From Cerrena zonata (lineage: Eukaryota > Basidiomycota > Agaricomycetes > Polyporales > Cerrenaceae): a stretch of DNA of 64,000 bases. Positions 57,673-64,000 of the stretch are shown piece after piece (within the stretch, counting starts at the first letter, position 1; every line of letters begins with the position of its first letter). The stretch is from positions 1,302,001-1,366,000 of the forward strand of contig JASBNA010000003.1 of assembly GCA_038087015.1 (NCBI GenBank). Reading direction: 5' to 3'. The position numbers were made by a program, and so were the translations under genes. The notes under the pieces are model-generated. The model was given only the letters and a program-made list of their open reading frames with translations. It searched no databases and was not told where the DNA came from.

Positions 57673-60460
57673 CTATTCTTGATGTCCGTGCTCAGATTTC
57701 CTTAAGAAAATCTCCTTGTTCAGTTCTGCAGCACCTTCCTCGAAACTCTCCCTCCTCCCTAACTGCGCGATACGTTCGACAGGTACTCGATCAGATAGAG
57801 TATGCCGCCTATTCCTGGGAGTAGCTCTCATATGCAAACCATCGTCATTATGTAGTTCGGTTCCTGTGACGTCCATATCACGGTAAGTCATAACAGGCGA
57901 TGTTTTCGATGATCTCCCAGTACCAGAGGATCGTCGAGACCGCTGAAGGTCCGCGTACGAACCTACTCGACTGACGGCGGGTGTTTTCCCTTCGAGCGAT
58001 AGGAGGAATTGGTCATAGTCTGGTTCCTCTTCGGATCCATCAGGGGTTCCAACACGACTTGTGTCTCCGCTATTGGAACCACTATTCCACCCAAAGAGCT
58101 TCTCATCGAGCCATGTCTACGATGGGTCATGAGATGATGCATTGGACAAATACACGAGAACACAGACTTACCATGGGATGGGAAAGTAAGAGACCTTGGG
58201 CTTCCTCTCGGAAGGTATTTATACCTAACACCGGTCTAGCCGACGGGGGTGCGCTGGCTGGAGGTGCCATACGCCACTAGAAGGCCTTTCAGCAAGTACA
58301 TAACACATAGAACTTAACCTTGACTCACCTTATGGAAGTCATCCCAAAGTTTAGGACCAAACTCGTTGACCGCATCTCTAGCTCATGTGACAATCGCTCT
58401 CTCATGGCTTTCACTCGATCGAGAGATTTCTGTTGACCTGGGACCAGTGCAACGATGAGTGGTCGTAGAGACCTAAATTATACCACATCAGTTCTGTATT
58501 GAAGAAACGAGCAATTTCAAACTTACTTCATAACATCCATACCCGCTTCTCCAAACTTGAGTGCAGCATATGCTACCATGGGCAACACGGTCATGACAAA
58601 GAACAGAGTTAATATTCTCCATTTAAGTGATGCTCCGGCTTTGGACGCGGCTGATAGTAGCGAGGATAGCGTAAAACGAGTACAATATCGGCGTCAGACC
58701 CATCGAGATTAGAATCTTCCAAGTAGCAATGACGTCCCGAGCAGCGATCTTTACACTAGAAGCAGCCAGGGCATCTATACCAGATAGTCTCGTGTGAGAA
58801 AACATACACCGATTTCAGACAAAATAATATACCTTTAGCCTTCTGCCGCGCCATGGAAGATGCAAGAAGGAAAATTGGTGCGTTGAGAATAACACCTGGA
58901 AGAGCCAGGAACGACCACACAGATAAAAGTAGTAGTCTGTAACAAAGAAGACCGAGTATGCCGAGAGTATTCTTGCGAGCCCTTGGAACCTATTCGTGAT
59001 ACGGTTGGTTAAACATATCATAGACGCGACACAAACCAGCTCATCTATCACGAACCTGATGGTCTTTCAAACCCAAATCCCGAATAAGACGATTATATTT
59101 CACGACGTCGTCCCGCAGCTTAATGACTTTGGGCTCGTCCTTGAAATGTGAATAAGCAAAAAGAAAACGTTTGTTCAGTTCGACAACTTGTCCCAAGGTC
59201 AGTTGCTGTCCGGGCGACTTATAAAGTCGCCGAGCTGCTTGGATTAACTGTGATTAGTGAGTATAATCCGATGCTTCTCGAGAAAATAAGTGACGTTACC
59301 ATTAATGTATCATAATCAGGAGCAGGTCACCGTTACGGTCTTCAATGCATTAGAAATTTCGTTGAGTAGCTGAGACACGGCACTCCGTTTCTGCGGACCA
59401 CCTTCTCGATACAAGTCAACAAGCATATCCGGTATCTCCATTGGAGTTCCAAACTCGACAACGGCTCTTGAACGGAATTTATGGGCATGGAAATATGATA
59501 GACCAACGGGTACAATCTTGACTTTCAATCCTGGGTGCGAGGCCATGGCTCCAAGAGCCATCAAGGCGACTCCGGCCTTTAGGGGAAGCAACTCAGGACG
59601 GTCATGACTACCACCTAGACGCATTGCGTTAGTGAGGGTATATGAAGGGAGTCAATACAAAATGTTCTGCTGACCTTCTGGAAATATGCCCAGACAGCCT
59701 CCAGACTTCATACATTCGTACACGTGCTGGAACATTTCCTGTTGGTCAATATGTGGGATCCGTTTGAATTCAACACCTGGTTTCCCGGTAGCCTGATTTT
59801 CCTTAACCTTCTCCCTCAGTTTAAGTATGTATTTACTATTATCTCCACCGAATTCCTTCTTAATTTTGAGGCTAGTGTCTGATAACACTTCAGCAACTTC
59901 AGCCATAGAAGAACCAAGTGTTTTGGGGAGCATGATTTGCATCTTAGGTGAAAGTTCCGATAAGAACTTTGTACCATGACCGATAATGAGGCATGGGTCG
60001 TCGTTCGAAAGAGACAAGTAGCCTGTGCCAGACTTGGCTTCGTCCTGTGCTCGCACAACTGGAACTGGTAGGATACGTGGGGTATGAGCATTAGCTTGGA
60101 TTGTTAATATGTATAAAGCTTACTGCTAGCAAGCATGCGACCAAGGGGACCAATATATCTGTGCTGCATACTTTTGGCCGCGACCATGAAACGAACCTTG
60201 CGACCTGTTTCTCGGTACACAGGTAGTGATATGAGCATGTCAAGGAACTATCAAGGGGCCAGAGAGGAATGTCGCGTCAACAATTTCGCGTCCGATGTGT
60301 ATAAACATACCTGGTTATGATGAGGGCCCGCGACGAAGATGACAGGTCCTTCACGCGGTATGTTGAACGTTCCTCGAGGACGGATTTCGCGAAAGAATAT
60401 GTTGGTGACTGTCCGCCATAGCACCATGGCCGCATCGTAAAAATCGACAGTGTTAGACAT
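57673..60460 (-). CDS. glycerol-3-phosphate/DHAP acyltransferase, SCT1/GPT2 type (copy 2)
   Basis: Paralogue of the gene at 52417-55242, in opposite orientation, with the same domain order. Start at 60460 (MSNTVDFYDAAMVLWRTVTN). HX4D is HNQFLD, here split by a normal GT intron at the same place as the GC intron of copy 1; then CLGIFPEG|GSHDR, KAGVALMALGAM, VPVGLSYFHAHKFRSRAVVE, membrane segments and the tail VPVERIAQLGRRESFEEGAA. One-base additions break the frame at 59325-59326 (KTVTV to APDYDTLM) and 58664-58665 (SFYAI to SLLSAASKAG); with each removed, the protein aligns in length with copy 1. The stop is 90 bp from the MetAP1 stop, so the two converge. Confidence 0.85.
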
Positions 60461-61058
60461 GGCTGTTGCTGGCAAAGGTTATGACGACTACTCGTCGGAA
60501 GTAAACGGTCATGAAGAGCAAATGAGAGTGTGTATTTGCATTCCGACAGCTGGTACCTAGGCTCATTGGGGTGGCGTCTTCGGAACTGTGGGGGAAAGCT
60601 CGGTAGGCCCGCCATAGGAAGGGGGCGCTAATTCTAATTACTAGACGCTCGTTACCCTCCATTGACCTTTTTCGACCTTTTTCGACCCTTCCAGCACCTG
60701 ACTTCTGGGCGTCTATTCCCTACATCCCCAAATTGCTAAGTTCGACATTTCCAAACGTTCAAACGTTTGACAGTTACGTTCGGTTCTTTCACCCAACACT
60801 CAATATAATGGGTGGGAAATTGAGTGAGCGGGCATTCGCGAGGGGACCTTTCTGAAGGGAGAAGGATGGCAGACGGCAGAAGGGCCTACAGTAGCCATGT
60901 AGGGGGGAGAATGGGAGGGTATGTATTGGGCAAAGAATAGTTATAAAGGGCAGCCGAGAAGACTGGTGACATTCCAGAATAGACAATGTAGTAGTATAAA
61001 TTTAAATATGAGTGTACTATTCAAAAAACAATGCCAGCCTGAGGCTTGCGAGGTATAT
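60461..61058. other. intergenic, 5' of acyltransferase copy 2
   Basis: Promoter region of copy 2 and 3' flank of the transposase-like gene. Contains two tandem CCTTTTTCGA units (about 60665-60690) and a palindrome CAAACGTTTG at 60760-60769. No gene recognised. Confidence 0.4.
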
Positions 61059-64000
61059 TCAAAATGTTCCCATAGTGGAAACGGCGTCGGCCATCATCTG
61101 GACTCGAAGGTATCGATCGCCATCATACTCAATAGTCAAATCAGTGGATGCAATAGAATCCATTCTCAGGCCCGGATACAAACGGAAAAGAACGGTACCG
61201 TCAGGCAGTTGGACAGTACGAGCTTCGAGCATTTGGATGAAGGCTTGGTCTTCAATGGGAATAATTGGGGTAGTGTCCCCTCCGTTTGGTACAACGAGCC
61301 GCATGTAGACATCTTGTACTGTCTGTAAGAATCGAATAGGATGGAACTGCTCGCCTTCCGAGAATATGCCGGCAGGTTGTGGATAAGGAGGCGGGGAAAT
61401 ATTATGATTTCCAGGCTTCTCGGTCTTGACTTTGTTGAAGCGTTTGAACGTTACCGGACATCCATCGGAGCAGAACCCACGTTTGTGATTTTGAGGCGAT
61501 TTGGTCGGACCAGGGTACATGATGACCTTGCATCGTGAGCAGATCATTGTCTTCCTCTGAGAACAAAAAATGAGATTATTTCGGGAATAACAATACAAGC
61601 ACATACCGCAGAGGAAGTGTTTGCTGTAGCCTCCATAACTGCTTTGCCTAGAGGTACTGCGAAACAGTGACGACGCCAGAACGTTTCATTTCCGGACGTC
61701 TTCGCTTTATTAGACAGGACGTGAGAGAATCAGAGGTTAGAAAAGAAAACAAGGTATAGGGTACATACACTTGAAATTGTTGCTTGCAATTCGCACCATG
61801 ATTTGATCCTCGATCGTTGTAAGCTTCTCCATAAGTGCCTTGGGGTTCTTCTTATATACTGATGCCTGGCCCTTCGATGCGTTCTGTGCTGTTAGGCGGA
61901 CGTTGTACTCCTCCGTCGCTCGAACGTACTTAACCGCGCTCATGTTGAAGGTCGCCCAGCCGAATTCTTCTCGCATTTCCATGAAGAGGAAGAACTCGTC
62001 GCTATCGTTGATTGAAAGTGATTGGGGGGAGATGCCAGTCATCCCAGCGAAGAGGCGTTGTGATCTGGTAAGTTTCTGCCCATCCATCGGCACTGGTAGA
62101 GATTTGCTGAAGTCTTGCCTGTTGTTGTTGTGGAATAGTGATGGTAAGGGCGGTTGGACTTGATCACTAGTAGAAGGTTCAGTACTAATAGGCTCCGAAG
62201 AAGCTTCTGGCAATGGACAGTGAGTATTTACATATTTATTATAGTATTCATTGACTTACCACCCGCATTTGAAGATAATTGACTAGGACTAGAAGGGCTA
62301 CTGTGAGCTTGAGTGAGGTTATATCGCTGGAAGTAGCCCAACAACGACGTCGAACGCGGGGCGCCATCGGTAGCGATATCGACTCTATTACCAGTGGAAG
62401 CAGAAGTGGAGGCAGTAGGAGGCTATAATCAGAGTGTGAGTACCATCTTCTATTTACGAAGCATCAATTTCATACCTCGTCGATTCGTATTCTCTTAGAG
62501 ATGTGCCCTACCTCAGATTCTCTGGTTTCGCCGTGTCTCCCCACATCGCGTCGATCAGTATCTCCATGTCCCTTCGCTGAATTCGATGGGTCGCTATCGC
62601 GTGTTTCAGTACGTTGTCGTTTCTGTGATGACCTGACTTGAGCCGCATTTGGCTGTGGTGCGTTTATGATCTTTACATCAGCATTGACGTCTAACTCATT
62701 GTCGTCACTAGTCAAGTCCTGATAAAAGAACATGTAAGTTTAATATTGAACGAATTGTGATTAGTAGAACTTACAATCGTAGGTTGATCGCCATCAGATG
62801 GCATTCGATTACTGCTCGAAATAGGACCAGGACGTTTGCCAGGAGGCGTAGGCAGTAGTGTGTTCGATCCTTCAGGTAAGTTTCTTTCTTCGGGAAGTGT
62901 CAACGCTACCGGGTCGATACCCATATTCACCAGCACATCGTCATTAGAAGCTGTCGCGTTGAGCGGCATTTTCAGCAGGGCATCTTCAAGTTCTTCATCA
63001 TCCTTGATGGTCAGTAGCCCTCCTAATGAAGCCACATAATCTGATGATACCAAACCAAATGTTTCTGATGTTTCGACAAGTGTCAGCTCCGGCTGGGGTA
63101 TAAGCTGAGTTGTTTGTTTTTTCACATTGTCAAGGGTTAATAGTTTGTTCCAGGTCCTTGCAGCGGTGTTGATGAGAGCGATGTGATGAGAACCAAATGT
63201 AGATGCCAGGAATGGGCGTGCGGTGCGTACGTGTGTCTTATTGAAGCCAATGCGGATATTGGTGCGAAGGACGTGGTCATGTCCAAGCGCTACAAAATTC
63301 TCAAGACCGCACGAAAATGATCGCTGCAGTGAGTTCCAGTGTTTGTGACAGCTTTCGATGCGGCTCCCATCTGACTTGACATCATCCCTCAGACGACTCA
63401 GACACCCTTTCTGAACATGCCGAAGTTGCTCCGTGTGTACCTGCGGAAAGTCCTCATGTAAAACTGGTAATCGGAGGATAATAGGCTTGTCTACTTACTT
63501 TTGCTGCAGCAGCGGACCAGACGCCTCCAAATAGTGACCACTTTTTGTAAGCAGCTTCTAACCGAATTTCTTGATCTCGCTGACTCCAATAAGTAGCAGG
63601 TGCACCTTTCTGTGCACATTTCTTGATGATCGCATCTCGAATGTCTTGTGCGACTTCCCCTCGGTGAGGATTCTTTGACCCATTGAGTACGGTAACAGTA
63701 TATCTGTCAAAGGGTTTTATTCTAGATACCCACTGTGAAACAACAGGCTACTCACCGAGCAATAAAGTGAAATACGTCTAAAAGCACACGCGTTTCAGGG
63801 AGCGCTTTTAGGATCGCCGAACGAACATGACAACAGTTGTCTGCTGTTGCTGATACCGGCAACATTATTCCTAAGGTCTGATAGCGCTGTTTCAGGCCGT
63901 CAAGAGCTTCAGTGATCTCGACAGGTGATTGCGTCTGACAGAGCCGCTTTGAGTTCGAACGTGAGTGCCACTCAAAAATTGTGTTATTCTAATATAAACT
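61059..64000 (-). CDS. transposase-like protein with C-terminal zinc finger (5' partial)
   Basis: Minus-strand gene whose 5' end lies beyond the window. The first part looks like an RNase H-fold (DDE) transposase core: TADNCCHVRSAILKALPETR then VLLDVFHFIARY, NGSKNPHRGEVAQDIRDAII, ATYWSQRDQEIRLEAAYKKW, CLSRLRDDVKSDGSRIESCH then WNSLQRSFSCGLE. I recall many such proteins in mushroom genomes. A long disordered Ser/Asp-rich middle follows, then a C-terminal domain with ICSRCKVIMYPGPTKSPQNH and KRGFCSDGCPVTFKRF, four Cys in a zinc-ribbon pattern. At least seven exons, frame intact and introns normal, so it may be a domesticated or recently active copy. Terminal repeats cannot be judged here. Confidence 0.65.

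Noticed and set aside
1..64000. Search by eye for tRNA, snRNA, CRISPR arrays, LTR retrotransposon domains and biosynthetic clusters
   Set aside because: No T-loop/acceptor pairs, U-snRNA starts, spaced direct repeats, reverse transcriptase motifs or clustered biosynthetic enzymes were found. A covariance-model scan could still reveal small RNAs.

Overview
The window is nuclear DNA of a mushroom-type basidiomycete (Agaricomycetes). Genes are dense and carry many 43-70 nt GT-AG introns, promoters are short and CT-rich, and the proteins read like Agaricomycete members of their families. This covers the FKS glucan synthase, a small Cys-rich family, a GPI-type small secreted protein and a fungal transposase-like family. 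No prokaryotic, viral or organellar gene was seen, and no tRNA or rRNA was recognised.

Layout. 1-1.2 kb: 3' part of a UPF0658-type Golgi membrane protein (+). 2.0-4.3 kb: a large inverted-repeat (foldback) element built of repeated GC-rich modules. 4.6-5.6 kb: small secreted GPI-type protein (-), divergent from a DNAJC9-like J-protein (+, 5.9-7.0 kb). 7.2-10.8 kb: FHIP/RAI16-like endosomal protein (-). 11.2-17.1 kb: 1,3-beta-glucan synthase (-). 17.9-19.6 kb: SET-domain protein (-), divergent from a short-chain dehydrogenase (+). 21.2-25.2 kb: long disordered protein (-), divergent from a YheT/EMB8 hydrolase (+). 27.7-28.8 kb: RWD/Gir2 protein (-), divergent from mitoribosomal bS21m (+). 30.6-31.0 kb: small Cys-rich protein. 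31.5-33.4 kb: unknown protein. 33.6-35.1 kb: transcriptional cyclin. 35.3-36.4 kb: RNase P/MRP subunit POP4 (-). 36.5-38.2 kb: unresolved, possibly decayed gene. 39.8-41.4 kb: eIF2B alpha (-). 42.9-43.6 kb: unknown intronless gene. 44.7-52.0 kb: XMAP215-family microtubule polymerase. 52.4-60.5 kb: two SCT1-type acyltransferase paralogues in opposite orientation flanking methionine aminopeptidase 1. 61.1-64 kb: transposase-like gene with a C-terminal zinc finger, cut by the window edge.

Most genes are unrelated housekeeping functions (translation, RNA processing, lipid synthesis, wall, cytoskeleton); no biosynthetic or defence cluster is apparent. The most unusual observations are structural: the foldback element, a 2-nt exon in MetAP1, a POP4 start codon split by an intron, GC-AG introns at catalytic codons, a possible non-AUG mitochondrial leader, and MCB/GTCAC motifs shared by several promoters.

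Caveat: about a dozen conserved reading frames are broken by single-base changes, mostly one extra base in a short homopolymer. I read these as consensus sequence errors rather than biology. Gene ends and introns were worked out by eye from splice signals and reading frame, so small exon errors are likely.
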